This document shows positions 7,491 through 14,123 of a stretch of 64,000 nt of DNA, piece by piece; the stretch's first letter is position 1, and every line of letters begins with the position of its first letter. Position numbers and translations under genes: made by a program. Where the stretch lies: NCBI RefSeq assembly GCF_026342015.1, contig NZ_JAPENL010000002.1:1803001-1867000 (forward strand). The letters run 5' to 3'. The notes below the pieces were generated by a model. It was not told where the DNA came from and made no database searches. It saw nothing but the letters and a program-made list of their open reading frames with translations. The DNA comes from Micromonospora lupini (GTDB lineage: Bacteria > Actinomycetota > Actinomycetes > Mycobacteriales > Micromonosporaceae).

Positions 7491-8594
7491 ATGGCACCCC
7501 GTACCTCCGTCCCGCCGATCCGACGGCTCCCGCTGGTCGTCACGGCCGACGGCGACCTGCTCGACGACCTGCTCCGGCTCGCCGCCGCCGGCGGCACCGA
7601 GGTGGAGCTCGCCGCCGACCCGGCCGCGGCCCGCACCCGCTGGGGTCCCGCGCCGCTGGTGCTGCTCGGCGCCGACCAGGCGCAGGCGTGCCTGCGCGCC
7701 CGACTGCCGAAGCGGCCCCGGCTGGTGCTGGTCGGCCGGTCCGGTCAACTCGACCCCGGTTGGCACATCGCCGAGCTGATCGGCGCCGAGCACGTCGCCG
7801 CGCTGCCCGCCGCCGAGCCCTGGCTGCTGGACCGCCTGGCCGAGCAGGGCCCCGACCAGCCGGCCGGCCCGGGCGCCCGGGTCGTCGCGTTGTTCGGCGG
7901 CCGGGGCGGCGCCGGCGCGAGCGTGCTCGCGGGCGGGCTCGCCGTGACCGCGGCGCGGTCCCGGCTGCGCACCCTGCTCATCGACGCCGACCCGCTCGGT
8001 GGTGGCCTCGACCTCGTGCTGGGCTGGGAGCAGTTGGAAGGGCTGCGCTGGCCGTCGCTCACCGACGCGGACGGGCGGGTGGACGCGCCCGCGCTGGTCC
8101 ACGCGCTGCCGAGCCGGGGCGACCTGGTGGTGCTCTCCTGGGATCGCGGGGAGATGCTGGCACTGCCCGCCGCCGCGATGGCCGCGACTGTCGACGCCGC
8201 CCACCGTGGCCGGGACTTCGTCGTGATCGACCTTCCCCGACAGTTGGACGACGCCGCAGTGGTCGCGTTGCAGGCAGCCGACCAGGCGTTCGTCGTCGTG
8301 CCGGCGGAGCTGCGCGCCACCGCGGCCGCCGCCCGGGTGGTGGCCACGGCCGCCCCACACTGCGCCGCGCTCTCGGTGGTGGTGCGCGGGCCTGCCCCGG
8401 GCCGCCTGCGTGCCACCGAGGTGGCACGGGCACTCGGGCTTCCTCTCGCGGGCACGCTGCGCCCCGAGCCCGGGCTCTGCCGGGGCCTCGAACGCGGCGA
8501 GGCGCCGGCGGCGGCCGGCAAGGGCCCGCTCGCCACGCTCTGCCGGCGCATCGTCGCGGACCTCACCGGCGTCCCCGCCACGGGTGCGGCATGA
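7491..8594 (+). CDS. ssd: Septum-site-determining-like protein Ssd (CpaE/TadZ-type ATPase)
   Basis: The 367-residue protein has an N-terminal receiver-like part and, from about residue 131, a MinD/ParA-type ATPase domain with VVALFGGRGGAGASVLAGGL (deviant Walker A, lacking the usual GKT lysine) and LLIDADPLGGGLDLVLGWEQ. This family heads actinobacterial tad loci and has been linked in Mycobacterium to septum regulation; elsewhere CpaE/TadZ localises the pilus machine. The ATG at 7491 is preceded by GGAGG. The stop overlaps the tadA start (ATGA), so it is the first gene of the operon. The missing Walker A lysine argues for a weak or absent ATPase activity. Confidence 0.88.
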   Translation: MAPRTSVPPIRRLPLVVTADGDLLDDLLRLAAAGGTEVELAADPAAARTRWGPAPLVLLGADQAQACLRARLPKRPRLVLVGRSGQLDPGWHIAELIGAEHVAALPAAEPWLLDRLAEQGPDQPAGPGARVVALFGGRGGAGASVLAGGLAVTAARSRLRTLLIDADPLGGGLDLVLGWEQLEGLRWPSLTDADGRVDAPALVHALPSRGDLVVLSWDRGEMLALPAAAMAATVDAAHRGRDFVVIDLPRQLDDAAVVALQAADQAFVVVPAELRATAAAARVVATAAPHCAALSVVVRGPAPGRLRATEVARALGLPLAGTLRPEPGLCRGLERGEAPAAAGKGPLATLCRRIVADLTGVPATGAA

Positions 8595-9802
8595 GCGGCC
8601 GACCGGAGGAGGGCACCTTCGCGGCCCGGGTGCGGCAGCGGATCGCCGCCGCCACCGACCCGGTCACCCCGGCGGCGATCGTGTCCGCCGTACGCGCCGA
8701 GCCCACCGCCGCGGTGCTTGGCGACACCGCCGTCCTGCGGATCGCCGACCGTGTGCACGACGACCTCGTCGGCGCCGGGCCGCTAGCCCCGCTGCTGGCC
8801 GATCCGGAGGTGACCGACGTCCTGGTCAACGGTGTCCGTGTCTGGGTCGACCGGGGGTCGGGCCTGCACCAGGTCGCGGTCCCGGTGGGCTCGGTCGAGG
8901 ACGTCCGCCGGCTGGCGCAGCGACTGATCGCCAGCGCCGGTCGCCGGCTCGACGACGGCTCCCCGTATGCGGATGCCCGGCTCCCCGACGGCACCCGGCT
9001 GCACGCCGTGCTGCCGCCGGTGGCGACCGAGGGCCCCTACCTGTCCCTGCGGACGTTCCGGCACCGCCCGTTCAGCCTCGACGAACTGGTGCGCCAGGGA
9101 ACGGTGCCCCGACCGGTGGCACCCCTGCTCGCCGCCGTTGTCGCGGCCCGGCTGGCGTACCTGGTCACCGGCGGCACGGGCTCCGGCAAGACCACCCTGC
9201 TCAACACGTTGCTCGGGTTGGTGCCCGCGACCGAGCGGATCGTCCTGGTGGAGGACGCGGCCGAGTTGCAACCGGGGCACCCGCACGTGGTCGGGCTCCA
9301 GGCGCGTACCGCCAACGTCGAGGGGACAGGCGTCGTCACCCTCGGCGACCTGGTCCGGCAGGCGTTGCGGATGCGCCCGGACCGGCTGGTGGTTGGGGAG
9401 TGCCGGGGCGCGGAGGTGGTCGACCTGCTGGCCGCGCTGAACACCGGCCACGACGGTGGCGCCGGCACGCTGCACGCCAACACCCCGTCCGACGTGCCGG
9501 CCCGGCTGGAGGCTCTCGGCATGCTGGGCGGGCTGCCCCGCGCCGCGCTGCACGCCCAGGTGGTCGCCGCGCTCCAGGTGCTGCTCCAGGTACGCCGAGG
9601 GGACCGGGGTCGAGTCCTGGAGTCGATCTGCCTGCTGCTCCCCGACGGGCCGGAGCGGTTGGCCACGGTGGTGCCCGCCTGGATACGTGGACGTGGGTTG
9701 GGGCTGGCCGCGCGTACCTTCGGCACGCTCCTGCGAGACCGGGGCGTGGCGGTGCCCCCGATCCTGAGCGAGCCGTGGCCCGGATCGGCGGGTCCGTCAT
9801 GA
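8591..9802 (+). CDS. tadA: TadA/CpaF-type secretion ATPase
   Basis: This 403-residue hexameric ATPase should power assembly of a Flp-type pilus or pseudopilus at the cytoplasmic membrane. It shows the TadA N-terminal pattern (VLVNGVRVWVDRGSGLHQ), Walker A GGTGSGKT at 194-201, a Walker B region RPDRLVVGECRGAEVVDLL, and the conserved AGTLHAN histidine box. The length is near the family norm. It overlaps ssd and tadB by 4 bases each, so the operon is tightly coupled. Confidence 0.96.
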   Translation: MSGRPEEGTFAARVRQRIAAATDPVTPAAIVSAVRAEPTAAVLGDTAVLRIADRVHDDLVGAGPLAPLLADPEVTDVLVNGVRVWVDRGSGLHQVAVPVGSVEDVRRLAQRLIASAGRRLDDGSPYADARLPDGTRLHAVLPPVATEGPYLSLRTFRHRPFSLDELVRQGTVPRPVAPLLAAVVAARLAYLVTGGTGSGKTTLLNTLLGLVPATERIVLVEDAAELQPGHPHVVGLQARTANVEGTGVVTLGDLVRQALRMRPDRLVVGECRGAEVVDLLAALNTGHDGGAGTLHANTPSDVPARLEALGMLGGLPRAALHAQVVAALQVLLQVRRGDRGRVLESICLLLPDGPERLATVVPAWIRGRGLGLAARTFGTLLRDRGVAVPPILSEPWPGSAGPS

Positions 9803-11082
9803 CCGGCGCAACGGCGCTGGTGGTGGGGCTGCTGCTGGCCACCGCAGCCCTGGTGGCCTGGCCCGCCCGGACCGTCCGTGCACGCCGCCGCCGGGTGCTC
9901 GCGCCGGGCCGTGGTGCCGCCGGCGCTGATCCGGACGACGCCCTGGTGCAATGGATCAGGGACCTCGCTCGCGGACCGGGCGGACCGACCGATGAGTTCG
10001 GCGACGCGCCCGCGTCGGCCCACGCGGGCGCCCTCTCGCACCCGTCGGGAGCGTCCGCGCCCAGCGCCGGGCGGGCAGTTGTCGCCTGGTCCACTCGGGA
10101 CGTCGACGGCAGCCCGAGCCGCCCGAGGGCCACCGGCGGCCCGGGGGGATCCACGCGACCGGCCGGCCCGGCACGTCCGCCGATCCGTCGGGATCCTCGC
10201 CGTCCGGCCGCCACTGCCCGGCCGGAGACGGAGACCCTGGAGGCCGTCGAGCATCCGGACGCCAGGCTGGTCAACCGTACGGACCACCGCCTGGTCGACG
10301 CGGCAGATCACTGCCTGGTCGACGCGGCAGATCACTGCCTGGTCGACGCGGCAGATCACCGCCGGGTCGACGCGGCAGACGACCGCCTCGTCGACCCGGC
10401 GGACCAGCGCCTCGTCGACCGCGCGGGTCAGAGCGGCGGCGGGTCGTACGCGGTGCACGCGGTACGCGTGCGTCGGTCGCCAAGGCGGGTGCTACTGCTG
10501 GTTGGCCTGGTAGGAGCAGGTGTCGGTGCCGTGTCCGCCGGGCCGGTGGCCGCGGTCGCGGCGAGCGGCTACGGCACGCTGGCCACGCGTGCCCTGCTCC
10601 GCTGGAGGGCGAACCGGCACGCCGAGCTGGTTCGGCGGCGCGGCCTGGACCTGCTCTGCGGTCTGGCAGCCGACCTCCGGGCGGGCCTGCCCGTCCCGCC
10701 GAGCCTGGAGATCGCGACCGTCGAGGGGTCGGGCGGAGCGGACCGGCTTCGCGAGCTGACCTCGGCCGCCGTGCGGCTGGCGGACCGGACCGGCGCACCC
10801 CTGGCCGAGCTGATCGAGCGGATCGAGGCGGACGCCCGTGCGACCGACCGGGGTCTGGCCGCCGCAGCGGCACAGGCGGCGGGTGCCCGTGCCACGGCCT
10901 GGTTGCTGGCGGCCCTGCCGGTCGGCGGGATCGGGCTCGGCTACGGGATCGGGGTCGATCCCTTGGCGGTGCTCCTGCACAGCACTGTCGGTGGGGTCTG
11001 CGGGGTCCTCGCCATCGCCCTGCAGATTGTCGGCCTGTTCTGGGCCGAGCGGTTGGGCGCGGCGTCGGGGCGGGCCGCCTGA
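9799..11082 (+). CDS. tadB: TadB-type (type II secretion F) inner-membrane protein with a repeat insert
   Basis: The 427-residue protein has an N-terminal membrane helix (ALVVGLLLATAALVAWPA), then a long hydrophilic stretch of about 190 residues, then the T2SSF region with helices from VLLLVGLVGAGVGAVSAGPV onward and LVRRRGLDLLCGLAADLRAG, and C-terminal helices. TadB proteins are usually near 300 residues, so the hydrophilic region is an expansion. It includes seven consecutive octapeptides of LVDAADHC type at residues 157-212. The protein should form part of the pilus assembly platform with TadC. Whether the insert is folded or lies inside or outside the membrane is unknown. Confidence 0.9.
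   Translation: MTGATALVVGLLLATAALVAWPARTVRARRRRVLAPGRGAAGADPDDALVQWIRDLARGPGGPTDEFGDAPASAHAGALSHPSGASAPSAGRAVVAWSTRDVDGSPSRPRATGGPGGSTRPAGPARPPIRRDPRRPAATARPETETLEAVEHPDARLVNRTDHRLVDAADHCLVDAADHCLVDAADHRRVDAADDRLVDPADQRLVDRAGQSGGGSYAVHAVRVRRSPRRVLLLVGLVGAGVGAVSAGPVAAVAASGYGTLATRALLRWRANRHAELVRRRGLDLLCGLAADLRAGLPVPPSLEIATVEGSGGADRLRELTSAAVRLADRTGAPLAELIERIEADARATDRGLAAAAAQAAGARATAWLLAALPVGGIGLGYGIGVDPLAVLLHSTVGGVCGVLAIALQIVGLFWAERLGAASGRAA
10267..10434 (+). repeat. Seven 24-bp tandem repeats inside tadB
   Basis: Seven units of 24 bases begin at 10267, 10291, 10315, 10339, 10363, 10387 and 10411. They encode the octapeptide pattern L-V-D-A-A-D-H-C/R. Units 2 to 4 are almost identical at DNA level, so copy number could vary by slippage; the frame is kept by any change in copy number. 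Confidence 0.9.
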
Positions 11083-11906
11083 TGTCCCCGGTGCTGCTCG
11101 TGGCCGCCGGCCTGGTGGCCGCCGCACTCCTCGTGGTGTCGCTTCGGCTGCGCCAGCGCGGCCCTGCTCGCCAACCCCGGCCGGTCGTTCACGACGGCGC
11201 TGTGGGTCATGGCGGCCGGCTGCGTCTGGGTGGCTCGCTCGGCCGGCGCGGCTCGCCGGAGCGGACCAGCTACCGGACCAGCTCGGGTGGCGGCGGTGCG
11301 GGGAGGCGGCGGCGACCGGATGCGATCCGGATCGCGGCAGGGATGGCCGGGCTCGCCGTGGCGGTGGTCGTCGGGGGCTGGCTCGGGCTGCTCGGTGCGG
11401 TGCCGACCGCAGTCCTGTTGGACGTGCTGCTGCGGCGGATCGAGACTCCCGCGGCCCGCGGCCGGCGACTCCGGGAAGCTGCCGACCTGCCGCTCGCCGC
11501 CGACCTGCTGGCGGCGGCGATGCGGGCGGGTGCGCCGGTGGACCGCTCGGTCCTCGCCGTGGCCGAGGCGCTGGACGGTCCACTCGCCAGCCGACTGGCC
11601 CGGGTCGGCCGCACCCTGCTCCTCGGCGGTGGCCCGGCCGAGGCGTGGTCGGCTTTGGACGGGGTGCCGGGAGCGGAGCGGATGGCAGCCGCGGCGTTCC
11701 GCTCGGCCAACAGTGGCGCCGCGCTGGCCGGTGCGCTGACCCGTCTCGCCGACGACCTGCGGGCCGACCGGGCCACCGCCGCCGAGGCGTCGGCCCGCCG
11801 GGCCGGCGTGCTCATCGTGCTGCCGCTGGGGCTGTGCTTCCTGCCCGCGTTCATTCTCGCCGGCCTGGTGCCGGTGATCGTCGCCGTCCTCGGCGACGTG
11901 CTCTGA
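11082..11906 (+). CDS. tadC: TadC-type (type II secretion F) inner-membrane protein
   Basis: The 274-residue protein has an N-terminal helix, a basic Gly-rich spacer at about 40-75, a central helix (IAAGMAGLAVAVVVGGWLGL), the T2SSF core (LPLAADLLAAAMRAGAPVDR, then VAEALDGPLASRLARVGRTL) and a hydrophobic C-terminus (LIVLPLGLCFLPAFILAGLV). It pairs with TadB as the second platform protein. Its ATG overlaps the tadB stop by one base. Confidence 0.92.
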   Translation: MSPVLLVAAGLVAAALLVVSLRLRQRGPARQPRPVVHDGAVGHGGRLRLGGSLGRRGSPERTSYRTSSGGGGAGRRRRPDAIRIAAGMAGLAVAVVVGGWLGLLGAVPTAVLLDVLLRRIETPAARGRRLREAADLPLAADLLAAAMRAGAPVDRSVLAVAEALDGPLASRLARVGRTLLLGGGPAEAWSALDGVPGAERMAAAAFRSANSGAALAGALTRLADDLRADRATAAEASARRAGVLIVLPLGLCFLPAFILAGLVPVIVAVLGDVL

Positions 11907-11928
11907 CCCATCGAGAAAGGAAAGACGC

Positions 11929-12096
11929 ATGCGCAAACTCATCGCCCGACTCCGCGGCGACGACGGGATGAACACCGCCGAGTACGCCGTCGGCACGCTC
12001 GCTGCGGTGGCCTTCGCCGGGATCCTGTTGAAGGTGCTGACCTCCGGCAATGTCCAGTCGGCGCTGACCGCGGTCATCGACCGGGCGCTCAAGTGA
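11929..12096 (+). CDS. Flp-type pilin, DUF4244 family
   Basis: This short gene encodes 55 residues beginning MRKLIARLRGDDGMNTAEYA. A basic leader ends at a Gly-Met site just before the NTAEYAVGTLAAVAFAGILL hydrophobic segment, the pattern of an Flp prepilin with Glu at position 5 of the mature protein. It is likely the structural subunit assembled by TadABC. GAAAGGAAAG lies about 6 bases upstream. A prepilin peptidase is not present in the window. Confidence 0.92.
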   Translation: MRKLIARLRGDDGMNTAEYAVGTLAAVAFAGILLKVLTSGNVQSALTAVIDRALK

Positions 12097-12524
12097 TCGG
12101 GCGCCGGCAGGTCGGCCGTGTTCGGAAGACGGGTACCTCCGAGCGAGCGCGCGACGGCAGCTGGTGGGCCCGCCTCGCCGGTGGCGACCGGGGGTCCTTC
12201 ACCGCCGAGCTGGCGGCCGGCCTGCCGGCGCTCCTCCTGCTCCTGCTCGCCGGTCTGACCGCGGTCAACGCCGTCAGCACCCAGGCGGGTTGCCTGCACA
12301 CGGCCCGGGAGGCGGCGTTGGCGGCGGCCCGGGGTGACAGCGGCGCGGACGGGGAGCGCGCCGCCCCACCGGGGGCAGAGGTGGCGGTGTCGGTCGACGG
12401 CGACCGGGTGCAGGCGACGGTCCGAGCGCCCGTCCGTGCGCTGGGTGCCCGGCTACCGCGGATCACAGTGGTCGCCACCGCCGTCGCCGCCGTGGAACCA
12501 GGCGCCAGCGAGGGGAGTTGGTGA
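12093..12524 (+). CDS. TadE-family minor pseudopilin
   Basis: The 143-residue protein has a basic N-terminal region, then RGSFTAELAAGLPALLLLLL, a TadE-like segment with Glu shortly before the membrane helix, and a small extracytoplasmic domain. The GTG start overlaps the DUF4244 stop by 4 bases. TadE-like proteins are processed like pilins and are needed for pilus formation. A single Cys (CLHTAREAALAAARG) follows the helix. Confidence 0.85.
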   Translation: MIGRRQVGRVRKTGTSERARDGSWWARLAGGDRGSFTAELAAGLPALLLLLLAGLTAVNAVSTQAGCLHTAREAALAAARGDSGADGERAAPPGAEVAVSVDGDRVQATVRAPVRALGARLPRITVVATAVAAVEPGASEGSW

Positions 12525-12982
12525 TGCGGCATCCGCACGCTTGGTGGGGTGGGCGCGGCCCGAACACCGAGCGACACGCTGCCGAGGGACACGGTGCCGA
12601 GGGACACGGTGCCGAAGGACTGGACGACTGTCGACCGGACGCGCAGCGAGGTGGCGCGACCCTGCTGCTGCTCGCGTTGGGCCTGGTCTTCGTGCTGGTC
12701 GGGACATTCGGTGCCGCCGTCGCCGCAGCGGGGATGGCGGCTCAGCGGGCGGCGGTGGCCGCCGATCTCGGTGCGCTGGCCGGCGCCGCACGGGCGCTCG
12801 ACGGGGACTCGGTGGCATGCGCGTCCGCTGCGGACATCGCCCAACGTAATGCTGGGCGGCTGGTCGACTGTCTCCTCGACGGGCTGGACGTGCTGGTGAC
12901 AGTCGAGGTGGCGTTCACACCGCTTCCGGGCCTGACCCGGGTCGCCGCGTCGACTGCCCGCGCCGGCCCGGTGCGCGGCTGA
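12524..12982 (+). CDS. Rv3654c-like TadE/TadG-family protein
   Basis: The 152-residue protein closes the tad operon. A His/Gly-rich N-terminal stretch with two EGHGA repeats precedes RGGATLLLLALGLVFVLVGT, the TadE/TadG-like membrane segment, followed by QRAAVAADLGALAGAARALDG and a pair of Cys residues at about 107 and 124. Mycobacterial loci end with a similar gene (Rv3654c). ATG at 12524 was chosen because AGGGGAG lies 6 bases upstream and it overlaps the previous stop by one base; in-frame TTG and GTG codons lie just before it. Confidence 0.8.
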   Translation: MRHPHAWWGGRGPNTERHAAEGHGAEGHGAEGLDDCRPDAQRGGATLLLLALGLVFVLVGTFGAAVAAAGMAAQRAAVAADLGALAGAARALDGDSVACASAADIAQRNAGRLVDCLLDGLDVLVTVEVAFTPLPGLTRVAASTARAGPVRG

Positions 12983-13037
12983 GCCGACGGCCCACGCTCG
13001 GCTGAACAATGGCGCCGGGCTGGTCGGACCGCAGCCG

Positions 13038-13076
13038 GCTGGCCGGGACAGGGCCGCGTGCCCTGTCCCGGCCAGC
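13038..13076. terminator. Bidirectional terminator hairpin after the tad operon
   Basis: A 16-bp perfect stem (arm GCTGGCCGGGACAGGG) with a 7-base loop lies between the plus-strand tad operon and the convergent LURP-like gene, 56 bases after the former and 46 bases from the stop of the latter. Confidence 0.88.
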
Positions 13077-13121
13077 GGCCGAGAAGGTGTGAGCCGGGGT
13101 GCGTCAGCGAGCCGGAGTGCG

Positions 13122-13700
13122 TCAGCGGGCCTGGAGCGCGTCGAGGGCGACGGCCATCGCGATGACGAGACGACGGTCGATCTGCGGGTTGTGCACCTCG
13201 ACGACGTACTTGTCGCGCAGGCCCCACTTCTTCACCACGGAGAAGACCGGCTGGCCGCCTGCGGTGAAGTCGAAGTGGTACGGGAGCCAGGACAGCGAGT
13301 CGACGAACCGGCGCAGCAGCGCCACCGGGAGGCTGCGCTCCTGGCCCGTCACCTGCGGCAGGCCGGCCTGCTCGACGTGCCAGGTGGAGCGCAGCAGGGA
13401 CTGGGCGAAGTCCTTGCGGAACAGGCCGATCGCGTTGCCGGCCGCGTCGGTGACGTCGTACGTGGCGCCGAGGTCGATGCGCTGGCGGGCCTTGAAGCCG
13501 AGCAGGGGCTGCTGCTTGGAGTCGTCGGTGTAGATCGTCACCTGCTCCTTGAAGGCGAGCCGCTTCTGCTGCGCGAACGCCAGCAGCTCACCCTCGGTGC
13601 CGTCCGGCGCGACCGCCCGAACCTCGTACTGGTTGACCATCATCCGCAGCCGCTGGCGGATGTGGAACTGCTGCAGGGTCTGCAAGTTGTCGAGCTGCAT
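13122..13700 (-). CDS. LURP-one-related / scramblase-like family protein
   Basis: The 192-residue protein shows the beta-rich repeat pattern of the LURP-one-related (tubby-like) family: FHIRQRLRMMVNQYEVRA, FKEQVTIYTDDSKQQPLLGF, IDLGATYDVTDAAGNAIGLF and DKYVVEVHNPQIDRRLVIAM. Bacterial members are of unknown function, with proposed membrane or lipid association. The ATG has GAGGAGAA 5 bases upstream. There is no signal peptide or membrane helix. Confidence 0.75.
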   Translation of the reverse strand: MQLDNLQTLQQFHIRQRLRMMVNQYEVRAVAPDGTEGELLAFAQQKRLAFKEQVTIYTDDSKQQPLLGFKARQRIDLGATYDVTDAAGNAIGLFRKDFAQSLLRSTWHVEQAGLPQVTGQERSLPVALLRRFVDSLSWLPYHFDFTAGGQPVFSVVKKWGLRDKYVVEVHNPQIDRRLVIAMAVALDALQAR

Positions 13701-13820
13701 GTGTTCTCCTCAGGGGGAATGGTGCGCCGGAGTCTTACACAGCCGGGCAACCGCTGCCGGCCCGTGCCCCGGCGCTCCCACCCCGACCGGTCCGCCCCGC
13801 AGGACCGGTCCCGGCGGAGG

Positions 13821-14024
13821 TCAGCGGCCGTCCACGGTCACGCGTAACGACCACGTGTTGAGCACCTGGTGGATGCTGCGCAGCCGCTCGTTGATCTGCT
13901 CCAGCCGTTCCGCCTGAGCCAGGGCGGCCAGCGCGGCCCCGAGTGCGATCTGCTGGTCGAGGGTGAGTTGGTCCTGGTCGATGGTGTAGAGCAGGTCGAC
14001 GGTCTCGGCGATCGTGTCGGCCAC
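13821..14024 (-). CDS. Small conserved-looking helical protein, unknown function
   Basis: The 67-residue protein (VADTIAETVDLLYTIDQDQL at the start) is predicted largely helical with Leu and Ala heptads; no family is recognised. The GTG at 14024 was chosen because GAGGAGAAGCC sits directly upstream; the in-frame ATG at 14117 would put the start inside a region with a LacI-type palindrome. That palindrome, 45 bases upstream of the GTG, suggests transcriptional control. Confidence 0.65.
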   Translation of the reverse strand: MADTIAETVDLLYTIDQDQLTLDQQIALGAALAALAQAERLEQINERLRSIHQVLNTWSLRVTVDGR

Positions 14025-14068
14025 GGCTTCTCCTCGGGCGCGGGGGCGAACAACAAAACAAGCATCGA

Positions 14069-14082
14069 TGGAAGCGCTCCCA
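14069..14082. promoter_or_regulatory. LacI-family (CebR-like) operator candidate
   Basis: TGGAAGCGCTCCCA differs at one base from TGGGAGCGCTCCCA, the palindrome bound by CebR-type LacI regulators of cellulose utilisation in actinomycetes. It lies 45-58 bases upstream of the small gene starting at 14024. No sugar-use gene is nearby. Confidence 0.6.
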
Positions 14083-14123
14083 TGCCATTGTGCCCAGTGC
14101 CACCTGGATTCATGCAAGCTGCC

